From Salinirubellus salinus (GTDB taxonomy: Archaea; Halobacteriota; Halobacteria; Halobacteriales; Haloarculaceae): a DNA stretch of 64,000 nt. The position numbers were made by a program, and so were the translations under genes. Shown here piece after piece: positions 51,529 to 60,152 of the stretch (the stretch's first letter is position 1; each line of letters begins with the position of its first letter). Below the pieces are notes generated by a model. That model worked only from the letters and a program-made list of their open reading frames with translations. It did not search any database and had not been told where the DNA came from. The DNA lies in contig NZ_CP104003.1 of the NCBI RefSeq assembly GCF_025231485.1, positions 4,045,960 to 4,109,959 of the forward strand, read 5' to 3'.

Positions 51529-52841
51529 GTGGGCCGGAGCCGACCCGGCGCGCGACGCCCGGCGAGCCCCTGGACCGCGAGACGAACCGCTGGCTGGGAG
51601 TGAACGCGCTAGCGCTGGCGGCCGGCAGCGTCGGCGTCCTGCTCTCGCGGCCGGCGCTCGTCCTCGCGGCGGTGCTGGGCGTGGCGTTCGGCGCCTACGC
51701 CCGCGCCGGTGGCCCTCCAGACGCGCGCGTCTCCCTCTCTCGCGAGATATCAGAGACAGTGTCTCGGCCGGGCGAGTCGGTCCGCGTGACCGTCACCGTC
51801 CGGAACGAGGGTGACTCGCTCCTCCCGGACCTCCGGGTGGTCGACGGCGTCCCCGAGGGCCTCACGGTCGTGGAGGGGTCACCGCGCCACGCCACCGCGC
51901 TCCGACCGGGGAAGGCCGCCGCGTTCACCTACGAGGTCCGGGCCGTCCGTGGCCACCACACCTTCGCGCCGGCGACGGTGCTCGTACACGGGTTCAGCGG
52001 GAGCGTCGAGCGCGAACTCGCGGTCCGTGCCGAGACACCGACGACGCTGGATTGCACCCCCGAACTCGTGGTGGGTGATTCGCTCCCGTTGCGGACCCAG
52101 ACCACGCCGTTCACCGGGCGGGTCGTCACCGACACCGGCGGCCCGGGCACGGAGTTCCACTCGGTGCGGGAGTACCGTCCCGGCGACCCGCTCTCGCGCA
52201 TCGACTGGCGCCGGGCCGCCCGCACCGGCGAGTACGCTACGCTCCAGTTCCGGCCCGAGCGGGCGGCCACCGTCGCGCTCGTCGTCGACACGCGCGAGGA
52301 GGCCTACCGGGCGCCGGACCCGGACTCGCCCTCTGCCGTCGAGCGGTCGGTGACCGCGGCCGGCGAGGCGTTCACCTCGCTGCTGGCGACGGGTGACCGG
52401 GTCGCCCTCGCCGCGTACGGGCCGGCGGAGTTCTGGCTCCCGCCCGGTGCGGGCGACGAACACCGCGCCAGTGCTCGCGAGGCGCTCGGCACTCACCGGG
52501 CGTTCGCACCCACCCCCGGCGACGACCCGTTCTTCCCCGGTATCCGCCTGCGGCGCCTCCGCCGGCGACTCCCCGGCGACGCGCAGGTGGTGCTGTTCAC
52601 CCCACTGGCCGACGACTACGTGGTGAACGTCGCGCGTCGTCTCGACGCCTACGGCCACCTCGTCACCGTCGTCTCGCCGGACCCCACCGCGGGCCGTAGC
52701 GACGGCCAGCGCCTCGCGCGTGTCGAGCGGTCGCTCCGGGCCTCGACGCTCCGCGCGGCCGGTATCCGGGTGGTCGACTGGCCCCCCGACCGGCCGCTCG
52801 CGGCCGCCGTCGCCCGTGCCCGCCGGAGGTGGTCGACGTGA
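51525..52841 (+). CDS. DUF58 domain protein
   Basis: 438 residues. Two N-terminal helices (NALALAAGSVGVLLSRPALV and beyond) precede a beta-sandwich segment (VRVTVTVRNEGDSLLPDLRV). The DUF58 core is GTEFHSVREYRPGDPLSRID followed by WRRAARTG, then a von-Willebrand-A-like fold (ATVALVVDTREEAY). DUF58 proteins work with MoxR AAA+ ATPases in chaperone-like metal or cofactor insertion systems. The ATG overlaps the previous stop (ATGA). No MoxR gene lies in the window, which is unusual for the cluster. Confidence 0.9.
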   Translation: MSGPEPTRRATPGEPLDRETNRWLGVNALALAAGSVGVLLSRPALVLAAVLGVAFGAYARAGGPPDARVSLSREISETVSRPGESVRVTVTVRNEGDSLLPDLRVVDGVPEGLTVVEGSPRHATALRPGKAAAFTYEVRAVRGHHTFAPATVLVHGFSGSVERELAVRAETPTTLDCTPELVVGDSLPLRTQTTPFTGRVVTDTGGPGTEFHSVREYRPGDPLSRIDWRRAARTGEYATLQFRPERAATVALVVDTREEAYRAPDPDSPSAVERSVTAAGEAFTSLLATGDRVALAAYGPAEFWLPPGAGDEHRASAREALGTHRAFAPTPGDDPFFPGIRLRRLRRRLPGDAQVVLFTPLADDYVVNVARRLDAYGHLVTVVSPDPTAGRSDGQRLARVERSLRASTLRAAGIRVVDWPPDRPLAAAVARARRRWST

Positions 52842-53443
52842 GCCGAGCGGCGGGGACCGAGCGCCCCCGGTCCGAGACGGCCGACCGTGACGAGACGGCC
52901 GAGGGCGGCGCCGACGGCGGGGCGCCGCCCGCCGACGCGATGGACGCGCCGATACGGGAACTCGACGACCGGCCGACGGTGGTCGGGAGCGCGCTCGCGT
53001 TGCTCGTCGGCACCGTCGCGGTGGGCGCGACGCTCGCGGGCGGGAGCGTCGCGCTGGTGAGTCTCGCGGGGCTGGTGACGCTCGCGGCCGGCCTGCGCCG
53101 CGGGGAGCGGCGGGTGGTGACGCTCGGCGCGGCCGTGCTCTTCGGCGGCGTCCTGCTGGCGGGCGTGTTCGGGGCGCCGCCGGAGCCGACGCTGGTGGCC
53201 GCCGCCGCGACCGTCGTCGCGTGGGACGCCGGCGAGCACGCGGTCGGTCTCGGTCGGCAGGTGGGGCGACACGCCGAGACGGGCCGCGCGGAACTCGTCC
53301 ACGCCGCCGGGTCGGCGCTCGTCGCCAGCACCGCCGCGGCCGCTGCGTACCTCGCGTTCCGGACGCTCGCCAGCCAGTCGGTGGTGGCGCTCGCCCTGCT
53401 CGCGCTCGGTGGGCTCCTCATCGCCGCGCTGTTGCGCGCGTAG
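52838..53443 (+). CDS. DUF7519-like membrane protein
   Basis: 201 residues from a GTG overlapping the DUF58 stop (GTGA). A charged disordered N-terminus (1-40) precedes about five hydrophobic helices (VGSALALLVGTVAVGATLAG, VTLGAAVLFGGVLLAGVFGA, ALLALGGLLIAALLRA). It is the fourth gene of the DUF4129-DUF7269-DUF58-DUF7519 operon and always accompanies it in haloarchaea as far as I recall. A GTG at 52829 is an alternative start. Function unknown. Confidence 0.75.
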   Translation: MSRAAGTERPRSETADRDETAEGGADGGAPPADAMDAPIRELDDRPTVVGSALALLVGTVAVGATLAGGSVALVSLAGLVTLAAGLRRGERRVVTLGAAVLFGGVLLAGVFGAPPEPTLVAAAATVVAWDAGEHAVGLGRQVGRHAETGRAELVHAAGSALVASTAAAAAYLAFRTLASQSVVALALLALGGLLIAALLRA

Positions 53444-53520
53444 CCGTGTTCGACCCTGGCCACTCGGGGGTCGTAGACGTCCTCGGGCCGTCGGGCCGGT
53501 GGCGACGGCCCGCCCGAACA

Positions 53521-53529
53521 GTTTTACTC
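53521..53529 (+). promoter_or_regulatory. TATA box for the GIDE-domain gene
   Basis: GTTTTACTC centred about 27 bases before the ATG at 53552. Confidence 0.45.
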
Positions 53530-53551
53530 GCCCCACCCCCTCGACGACCAG

Positions 53552-54245
53552 ATGCATCCCGTCGTTCGACCGACACCGTGGCCGACGTCCAGGCCGGCCA
53601 GCGGACGAAACTCGTCGGGACCGTCGCGGCGGCCGAGGCAGGCACCCCCTTCGACGCCGGGTTCGCGGGCGTTCCGACGCTCGCGGCCCAGTACGTCGTC
53701 GTCGAGGTCCGGCCGGACGGCGACGGCGGCACCGAGGAACGCCAGGTTTACGACGGCACCCGCGCGGTCCCGTGTGAACTCACGGACGGTACCGGGAGCG
53801 TCCTCGTCGACCCGGACCCGGAGACGGTGGACGCGAGCGGCGATCACCACGACTCCATCCGGGTGGAGAAGGGCGAGGAACCGCCCGAACGGGTGAAGCA
53901 GTTCCTCCGGACGACGGCGGACGTCGACGGCGTGTTCGAGGGGTCGACGTCGGTCCGTTCAACGTCGGCGGCCGGACCCGGTACTACCGTGAGTGGCGGG
54001 TCGAACCGGGCGACGAGGTGCTGGTCTACGGCACCGGTGACCGCGACCCGGACGCCGACTGGGGCGAGAGCCTCGTCGTCCGCACGGACGAGGCGGACGA
54101 CGGCCTGTTCACCAACTACTCGCCCGCCGAGTACGCGAACAAGAGCCTGCTCTCCACCGCGGGGTACCTCGGGGTGGGGTCGCTGTTGCTGGTGTGGCCG
54201 TTCGCGGTGCTCGCGTACATGTTGCTGGAGATGGGCGTGTTCTGA
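53552..54245 (+). pseudogene. GIDE-domain (E3-ligase-like) membrane protein, frameshifted as sequenced
   Basis: About 232 residues after repair. A GIDE-like domain fills about residues 10-190: KLVGTVAAAEAGTPFDAG, LAAQYVVVEVR, EPGDEVLVYGTGD. A C-terminal membrane helix is LGVGSLLLVWPFAVLAYMLL. The RING finger of eukaryotic MUL1 is absent. One break at 53940-53943 (GGGG): an added G gives VFEGVDVGPFNVGGRTRYYR. A second, probable one lies just after the promoter-supported ATG at 53552; one more C there gives MHPRRSTDTVADVQAG. Otherwise the start is the GTG at 53578. Function unknown. Confidence 0.75.
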
Positions 54246-54325
54246 GGGGTGAAGGAGAGAACGCTGTCGCGGTTCGGTGGCGGTGCAGTAGCGGCTAGCT
54301 CACCCACCCGCGCCGAGCGCAGCGA

Positions 54326-54401
54326 GGCGCGCCTTTTTGACCCATATTTCTGGAGGAGCGGTGCGCGAGTGAAGCGAGCGCACCCGACGAGAAAAATATG
54401 G
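54326..54401. other. Structured intergenic element with terminator-like T-run and nested hairpin
   Basis: GGCGCGCC (54326-54333) is followed by TTTTT. Then CCATATTT (54342-54349) pairs with AAATATGG (54394-54401), enclosing GTGCGC (54361-54366) paired with GCGCAC (54378-54383). It lies between two convergent genes (GIDE and proS), so it could terminate both. I recall similar sequences in many haloarchaeal intergenic regions, but cannot check here. Confidence 0.5.
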
Positions 54402-54404
54402 TTG

Positions 54405-55865
54405 CTAGTAGTTCTTCGCGAAGTACGCCGTCTCCGTCGCCTCCTCCCCGCACACTCCGCACGTCTCGTGGACCGGCTCCTCGTCCTCGTCGAGCGGGAG
54501 CATCACGATCTCGGCGGCGATCTGGTCCTTGATCTCGGTCTCACACGCCTCGTCGCCACACCAGCCGGTCTTGACGTAGCCGCCGTGTCGGCCGAGCGTC
54601 CCGAGGATCTCGTTGCGGCCGTGGGCCTCGTGGATCCGTTCCTCGACGGTCTCCTCGGCCGCGGCGTACAGTTTGGCGTAGACGTCGTCGAGCGCGTCCT
54701 GCACGGCCTCGCCGATGGCGTCGCGGTCCGCGACCGTGCGCTCGCCGTCCGGGCGCTGGACGAGCGTGGCCTCGCCGTCCTCGACCTCGTTCGGGCCGAT
54801 CTCGATGCGGAGCGGGACGCCCTTCAGCTCCCACTCGTTGTACTTGAAGCCGGGGTTGCGCTCGTCCCGGTCGTCGAGGTGGACGCGGAACTCGGCGTCG
54901 AGCTCCGCGGCGAGCTCGGCCGCGTAGTCGAGTACCTCGTCCTTGGTCTCGGACTGCCAGATGGGGACGACGACGACCTGTTCGGGCGCGAGCGTGGGCG
55001 GCAGCACCAGCCCCTGGTCGTCCGAGTGGGTCATGATGAGCGCGCCGAGCGCGCGCCACGAGAGCCCCCACGAGGTGGTGTGTGCGACCTGCTCGTCCTC
55101 GTCCTCGTCGGTGTAGTAGAGGTCGTAGGCCTCCGCGAACCGGGTCCCGAGGTAGTGAGAGGTGCCGGCCTGCACGGACTTGCCGTCGGGCATCAGCGCC
55201 TCGATGGTCGTCGTCACCTCGGCGCCAGGGAACTTGTCGTGGTCCGGCTTGCGGCCCGTCATCCCCGGGATCGCCAGCACCTCCTCGTAGAGCTTCTCGT
55301 ACTGGCCCAGCCGGGTGGTCGTCTCCTCCCACGCGCCCGCCTCGTCGCGGTGGGCGGTGTGCCCCTCCTGCCAGAGGAACTCCTTCGTGCGGAAGAACGG
55401 CTTGGTGTCCGTGGCCTCCCACCGGATGACCGAGCACCACTGGTTCACGCGCATCGGGAGGTCCCGGTGGCTCCGGACCCACTGGCTGATGTACGGCGTG
55501 ATGATGGACTCGCTCGTCGGGCGGAAGGCGAGTCGCTCCTCGAGCTCCTCGGTACCGGCGTGGGTGACCCACGCCACCTCGGGGTCGAACCCCTCGACGA
55601 TCTCGGCCTCCTGCTCGAGGTACGACTCGGGGATGAGCGCCGGGAAGTAGGCGTTCTGGACGCCGTCGTCCTTGAACATCTGGTCGAGGTTCTCCTGCAG
55701 TCGCTCCCAGATGGCGTAGCCGCGCGGCCGGGTCACGATGAACCCGCCCATCGGGGCGTAGTCCGCGAGGCCGGCCTTCTGGACCACCTCGGCGTACCAC
55801 TTGCCTGTCTGTCCCGCCTTGGACTCGGTGATCCCGAGTTCCTGGTCGTCGTCGGTGTCGCTCAT
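54405..55865 (-). CDS. proS: Proline-tRNA ligase, archaeal/eukaryotic type
   Basis: 486 residues: a class II synthetase charging tRNA-Pro. Motif 2/3 regions include HPRVVPRA-like RPTSESIITPYISQW, MRVNQWCSVIRWEATDTKPF and FLWQEGHTAHRDEAGAWEET. An anticodon-binding domain follows, then a C-terminal zinc-type domain with Cys pairs (CGDEACET, CGVCGEEA) ending in the conserved Tyr (AYFAKNY). The start at 55865 is confirmed by TATTTA centred about 28 bases upstream. It is essential and housekeeping. It is convergent with the GIDE gene across the hairpin element. Confidence 0.96.
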   Translation of the reverse strand: MSDTDDDQELGITESKAGQTGKWYAEVVQKAGLADYAPMGGFIVTRPRGYAIWERLQENLDQMFKDDGVQNAYFPALIPESYLEQEAEIVEGFDPEVAWVTHAGTEELEERLAFRPTSESIITPYISQWVRSHRDLPMRVNQWCSVIRWEATDTKPFFRTKEFLWQEGHTAHRDEAGAWEETTTRLGQYEKLYEEVLAIPGMTGRKPDHDKFPGAEVTTTIEALMPDGKSVQAGTSHYLGTRFAEAYDLYYTDEDEDEQVAHTTSWGLSWRALGALIMTHSDDQGLVLPPTLAPEQVVVVPIWQSETKDEVLDYAAELAAELDAEFRVHLDDRDERNPGFKYNEWELKGVPLRIEIGPNEVEDGEATLVQRPDGERTVADRDAIGEAVQDALDDVYAKLYAAAEETVEERIHEAHGRNEILGTLGRHGGYVKTGWCGDEACETEIKDQIAAEIVMLPLDEDEEPVHETCGVCGEEATETAYFAKNY

Positions 55866-55890
55866 AGTCGTTGGTGTCGGAGTGGCGTCC

Positions 55891-55896
55891 TAAATA
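55891..55896 (-). promoter_or_regulatory. TATA box for proS
   Basis: TATTTA on the minus strand, centred about 28 bases before the ATG at 55865. Confidence 0.55.
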
Positions 55897-56103
55897 CGGT
55901 GCGTTCCGCTCGCGGCCGGCGTCGGTCGGGGAGGAGTGAGAAGTGGTGGCCTACCGGCCACGCGGCACGCGCGGGCGAACGAGGCGGCGACGGGAGGTGC
56001 CCATACCGGGGCGACGGGGCGACCGGACTCGTACGCTCCGGAGGTACGCCACCGACTCGGACGCCGGCGACACGCCCTTCCGTCCGGTCCGCGCACGGCG
56101 CGT

Positions 56104-56535
56104 ATGCAGACGGTCGAACTCGGTCCCACGGACGCGGTCGAACTCGCACGGCTCTACGAGGCGTACGACTGGTGGGCCGAGCGGACGGTCCCAGAGGTGC
56201 GGGCGGCGCTCGCCGACTCCATCGCACTCGGCGTCCGTGACGACGGCGACCTGGTCGCGTCGGCCCGTGTCGTCACCGACGGCGTCTACTACGCGACGTG
56301 TTACGACGTGGTGGTCCGCGAGGACCGGCGCAGCGAGGGCGTCGGCGAGGAACTGCTGGACGCCGTCGTCTCCCATCCCGCCCTCGCGGACGTCTTCCTC
56401 TCGCTCACCTGCCGCGAGGGTCTGGTCCCGTTCTACGAACGGGCCGGGTTCGAGCCATACCCGAGTCCGGTCGAGCGACCCGACGGCCCCGCCGAGGAGA
56501 TGGTCCACCTCTACCGGCCCCGCGCGGACGACTGA
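56104..56535 (+). CDS. GNAT family N-acetyltransferase
   Basis: 143 residues. The acetyl-CoA loop is VVVREDRRSEGVGEELLDAV (R-x-x-G-x-G near residue 82), and LVPFYERAGFEPYPSP is the classic C-terminal GNAT motif. LARLYEAYDWWAERT at the N-terminus matches GNATs that acetylate small molecules or protein N-termini; substrate unknown. It is divergent from proS with 238 bases between. Confidence 0.9.
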   Translation: MQTVELGPTDAVELARLYEAYDWWAERTVPEVRAALADSIALGVRDDGDLVASARVVTDGVYYATCYDVVVREDRRSEGVGEELLDAVVSHPALADVFLSLTCREGLVPFYERAGFEPYPSPVERPDGPAEEMVHLYRPRADD

Positions 56536-56585
56536 GAACGGGGAAGACCGAGAGGAGAGAGACTGGAGCGGGAGACTGGACGCGG

Positions 56586-56831
56586 TCAGTCGGCGGAGGC
56601 GACGCCCCACGCGACGCGGTCCCAGAGTCGCTCGTAGCCGTAGTACGTCCCGGTCTTGACGAGGTTCGTGACGAGGCCGATGCTCAGCGACTGGCCGACG
56701 CTCCCGGTCACCGCGAACGCCACTCCCACCGAGACGAGGACCATGACCACCCGGTAGAGGAGCGTCTTCACCACCGCCCGCGACCGCAGCTGGTTCGGCG
56801 TCCGGGTGACGAGGCGACGTGTGAACTCCAT
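56586..56831 (-). CDS. DUF2061 family membrane protein
   Basis: 81 residues. Two membrane helices (TLLYRVVMVLVSVGVAFAVT and SLSIGLVTNLVKTGTYYGYE) are preceded by RSRAVVKT and followed by RLWDRVAWG: the DUF2061 pattern (R-x3-K-x3-YR and YERxWxxxxWG). The family is of unknown function and is sometimes fused to adenylylsulfate kinase. It is a stand-alone gene here, convergent with the GNAT gene. Confidence 0.9.
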   Translation of the reverse strand: MEFTRRLVTRTPNQLRSRAVVKTLLYRVVMVLVSVGVAFAVTGSVGQSLSIGLVTNLVKTGTYYGYERLWDRVAWGVASAD

Positions 56832-56904
56832 ACCGACTGCTCGTGACGGCGCTACTTGATAACCACTGATAGTTTACAACAGACAAAAGTGTAGCTAGAA
56901 ACGG

Positions 56905-57237
56905 TTACAGCAGGAGGCCGAGGCCGACCAGCGCCACGAGTCCGACCACGATGGTTGCGAGGATGCTCTCGGTGTACCACGCGACGAGGGCGGCGACGAC
57001 GGCGGCGACCAGTCGGTCGTTCCCCAGCAGCACCACCGTCTCCTCGGGGGCGAGGACGGCGGGGACGACGAGCGCCGAGAGCACCGCTGCGGGCACCATC
57101 CCGAGCGCCGTCTGCGCGCGTGAGGGGACGCCGCCGAGTCGCTCGAACAGGAAGAGGAACGACGCGCGGATGGCGTAGGTGCCGACGCCCGCGAGGACGA
57201 CGGCGGCCCACACCACCGTATCGGGGGCGGTCGTCAA
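56905..57237 (-). CDS. azlD: AzlD branched-chain amino acid exporter subunit
   Basis: 110 residues with four membrane helices. GVGTYAIRASFLFLFERLGG and the C-terminal TESILATIVVGLVALVGLGL are typical of AzlD. With AzlC it forms an exporter of branched-chain amino acids or analogues. The likely start is a TTG at 57237, overlapping the azlC stop (TTGA), which keeps the normal N-terminal length; the first ATG or GTG inside would truncate helix 1. Confidence 0.85.
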   Translation of the reverse strand: MTTAPDTVVWAAVVLAGVGTYAIRASFLFLFERLGGVPSRAQTALGMVPAAVLSALVVPAVLAPEETVVLLGNDRLVAAVVAALVAWYTESILATIVVGLVALVGLGLLL

Positions 57238-57940
57238 TGGCCCACCTCCACGTCGCCCCAGCCGCGTTCGGCCAGCACGGTGCCGGCGACGACGCCCGCG
57301 ACGGCCCCGACCAGCAGGCCGAGGTTGAACGGGAGTGAGACGCCCGCGGTGGCGACACCGCCACCGACGAGCGCCGCGACCAGCGTCGGTCGACTCTCGA
57401 CGGCCGGCACCAGCAGGGCGAGGAAGGTGAGCGGCACCGCGAACCCGAGCGGGAGCCACGCGGGCACCTGCGTCCCGGCGAGCGCCCCCGCGACGGTGCA
57501 GATCTGCCAGACGACCCAGAGCGGCAGCGCGGTCCCGAGGTAGTACCAGCGCTTGCGCTCTACCCCCTCCAGCCCCTCGGCGTACCGCGTCACCGAGAGC
57601 GCGAAGGCCTGGTCGGTCAGCACGTACGCCAGCGCGCCCGCCAGCGCGAGTCCTCCTCGAGGAAGTGCGGGGCCAGCGACGCCGAGTACATGAACATCCG
57701 CGCGTTGATGACCAGCGCCGTCCCGACGACGACGACGAGTGCGGCGTCCCGGCCGAGGAGTTCGATGATGGCGAGCTGGGAGGCGCCGGCGAACACGACC
57801 ACGGAGAGCGCGGCGGCTTGCAGTATCGAGAGCCCGGCCCCGATGGCGGCGGCTCCCGCGACGAGTCCGAACGGCACGACACCCAGCACCACGGGCGTGG
57901 TGGCACGCACGCCCGCACGGAGGGCCTCTCGGCGACTCAT
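57234..57940 (-). pseudogene. azlC: AzlC branched-chain amino acid exporter subunit, frameshifted as sequenced
   Basis: About 235 residues after repair. SRREALRAGVRATTPVVLGV, VFAGASQLAIIELLG and LVINARMFMYSASLAPHFLE are the AzlC hallmark segments; VLTDQAFALSV continues in another frame. The break is at about 57650-57653. One more G on the coding strand (GGAGG to GGAGGG) gives LEEGLALAGALAYVLTDQAF. A GTG at 57955 is an alternative start. It is very likely intact in the organism. Confidence 0.85.
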
Positions 57941-58063
57941 TGCGCTCGGCTTCACCGCCCCGGGTGACGGGGTTTCCGGTTCGTCGCTCGGCTCCGACGC
58001 CCGCGTCGACTGCCGGCTCGGGCCTCCAGCGCAGTGAATCGGAGGGAGAACGCCGAGTAGTTC

Positions 58064-58069
58064 TTTAAG
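58064..58069 (+). promoter_or_regulatory. TATA box for the histidine kinase
   Basis: TTTAAG centred about 26 bases before the GTG at 58092, supporting that start. Confidence 0.5.
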
Positions 58070-58091
58070 TCGTGAGTGTGTTGCCCGAATC

Positions 58092-60137
58092 GTGCTCTCA
58101 CTCGACCGCCCCGCGCGGGTTCTCTACGTCGACTCCTACGACGGGGTCGACCGGGCGGCGGCGGCGTTCGACCCTGCTGACGTCGACGTGACCTACGAGA
58201 CGGACCCGGACCGGGCGCTCGACCTCGTCGAGACCAACCGGTTCGAGTGTGCCGTCCTCGGCCCGGAACCGGCTGGCGGGTCGGGTATCGCGATGCTCGT
58301 CGCCACCCGCGAGGTGAGCGACGTCCCGGTCGTCCTCCTCGGGGGGGAGACGCCCGGCCCGACGACGGCGTTCGACGCCGGCGCCGACGAGTACGCTCGC
58401 CCGCCGACCGACGAGGACACGGCCGCCGCGCTGGCCGCCCGCATCGTGAACCTCGTGGGTCGGCGCCGCGCCGAGCGGACGGCAACCACCGAACGGGCGC
58501 GCTCCGCCGCCCTCGTCGCCGACGAGGGTGAGTTCCGCGACCTCGCCGAGCGCCTCGACCAGGTGGTCTGGATCCGCGACCCTGACGGCGCGTTCCGGTA
58601 CGCGAACGCCGCGTTCGAGTCCACGTGGGGCGTCTCCGACGAGACGCTCCGAGACGACCCGTCACTGTTCGAGCGTCGCATCCACCCGGCCGACCGGCCG
58701 GACGCGGCGGGGTTCGAGGCCGGCGTCCACGAGTACCGCGTCCAGCAGGCCGACGGCCCGGTGCGCTGGCTCCGCGACCACGTCCGCGAGGTGGAGACGG
58801 ACGAGGGATGCCGCGTCGTCGGCGTCGCCGAGGACGTCACCGCCCGCCAGCGACTCTCCCGTGACCTCGAGGCCAACGTGGAGGCGCTCGGGCGACTCTA
58901 CGAGATCTCCTCGAACCCCGACCTCGAGTTCGAGGAGAAGGCACCCAGACTGCTGGCGGTCGGCTGTGACCTGCTCGACCTCTCGTTCGGCGCGCTGATG
59001 CGCATCGAGGACGGCTCCCAGCGGGTGGTGGCTGCCCACGGTACGGGTGTCGAGGCCGGGCTCGAGACGCCGCTCTCGAGGGCCTACTGCCGACGGACCA
59101 TCGACTCCGACAGCCTGCTGGGCATCCGCGACGCGCCCGCGGAGGGGATGGCGGGTGACCCGGCCTACGACGAGTGGGGGTTCGCCTGCTACCTCGGCGG
59201 GAAGGTGCTCGTCGACGACGAACTCTACGGGACGGTCTGTTTCGGCTCCGAGGAACCACGGGACGAGCCGTTCACCGCGGCCGAGCGGTCCGTGGTCGAG
59301 TTGCTCGTCCAGTGGGTCTCCCACGAGCTGACCCAGCGGACGGTCCAGGAACGACTCCGGCGACGCAACGAGCGTCTCGACGACTTCGCGAGCGTCGTCA
59401 GCCACGACCTCCGCAACCCGCTGAACGTGGTCTCCGGCAGGGTCGAGATGGCACTCGACGCCAGTGAGGACCCGGCCGTGGTCGACCACCTCGAGATGGC
59501 CACCGGCGGTATCGAGCGGATGGAGGACCTCATCGCGGACCTGCTGGCGCTCGCCCGTCACGACACCTCGATCGAGCCCACCTCCGTCGCCATCGCCGAC
59601 GTGGCCCGCGGGGCGTGGCAGACCGTCCCCACCGGCGACGCGACGCTCACGCTCCGCGACGGCCTCGGGCAGGTGCAGGCGGACCCGCCGCGCCTGCGCC
59701 AACTGTTCGAGAACCTCTTTCGAAACGCCGTGGAGCACGGCTCCACCGGCCCCGACCCGCAAGCTCGCCGGGACGCCGTCGAACGCAGCTCCACGAGCCC
59801 TGCCTCGCAGGCTCGGCAGGACGCGATAAACCACGCCTCGCCGCCCGACCCGGAGCCGACCGACGGCGGGAACGACCCCGGCCCGACCACGCTGACGGAC
59901 GGCGGGAGTGGGCCGAGGGTGGTCGTCGGCCCGCTCGACGGCGGCGGGTTCTACGTCGAGGACGACGGGCCGGGACTCCCACGCGAGGAGTCGGTGTTCG
60001 CCTCCGGCGTCACCACGGCCGCGGACGGCACCGGCCTCGGCCTCGCCATCGTGAAGCAGGTGGCCGAGGCCCACGGCTGGTCGGTCCGGGCCGGCGAGGC
60101 CCCGACGGGCGGCGCGCGCTTCGAGTTCGCGTTCTAG
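58092..60137 (+). CDS. Receiver-PAS-GAF histidine kinase
   Basis: 681 residues, no membrane helix. Order: receiver-like domain (about 1-125; ARVLYVDSYDGVDRAAAAFD, with degenerate phospho-acceptor region), PAS (about 145-265; LDQVVWIRDPDGAFRYANAA), GAF (about 275-425), HisKA with H-box VVSHDLRNPLNVVSG (about 435) and HATPase with N-box LFENLFRNAVEHGS, then DDGPGLP and GTGLGLAIVKQVAEAHG. Between the N- and G-boxes sits an inserted Ser/Pro/Gln-rich duplicated segment (about 550-605). It is a cytoplasmic sensor; no cognate regulator is adjacent. Confidence 0.92.
   Translation: MLSLDRPARVLYVDSYDGVDRAAAAFDPADVDVTYETDPDRALDLVETNRFECAVLGPEPAGGSGIAMLVATREVSDVPVVLLGGETPGPTTAFDAGADEYARPPTDEDTAAALAARIVNLVGRRRAERTATTERARSAALVADEGEFRDLAERLDQVVWIRDPDGAFRYANAAFESTWGVSDETLRDDPSLFERRIHPADRPDAAGFEAGVHEYRVQQADGPVRWLRDHVREVETDEGCRVVGVAEDVTARQRLSRDLEANVEALGRLYEISSNPDLEFEEKAPRLLAVGCDLLDLSFGALMRIEDGSQRVVAAHGTGVEAGLETPLSRAYCRRTIDSDSLLGIRDAPAEGMAGDPAYDEWGFACYLGGKVLVDDELYGTVCFGSEEPRDEPFTAAERSVVELLVQWVSHELTQRTVQERLRRRNERLDDFASVVSHDLRNPLNVVSGRVEMALDASEDPAVVDHLEMATGGIERMEDLIADLLALARHDTSIEPTSVAIADVARGAWQTVPTGDATLTLRDGLGQVQADPPRLRQLFENLFRNAVEHGSTGPDPQARRDAVERSSTSPASQARQDAINHASPPDPEPTDGGNDPGPTTLTDGGSGPRVVVGPLDGGGFYVEDDGPGLPREESVFASGVTTAADGTGLGLAIVKQVAEAHGWSVRAGEAPTGGARFEFAF
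59736..59850 (+). repeat. Intragenic duplication in the kinase ATPase domain
   Basis: Consecutive codon blocks encode NAVEHGSTGPDPQARRDA, VERSSTSPASQARQDA and INHASPPDPEP: decaying copies of the N-box end (AVEHGSTSP) plus a QARxDA spacer. Confidence 0.6.
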
Positions 60138-60152
60138 CGGTGCCCATCGCGG

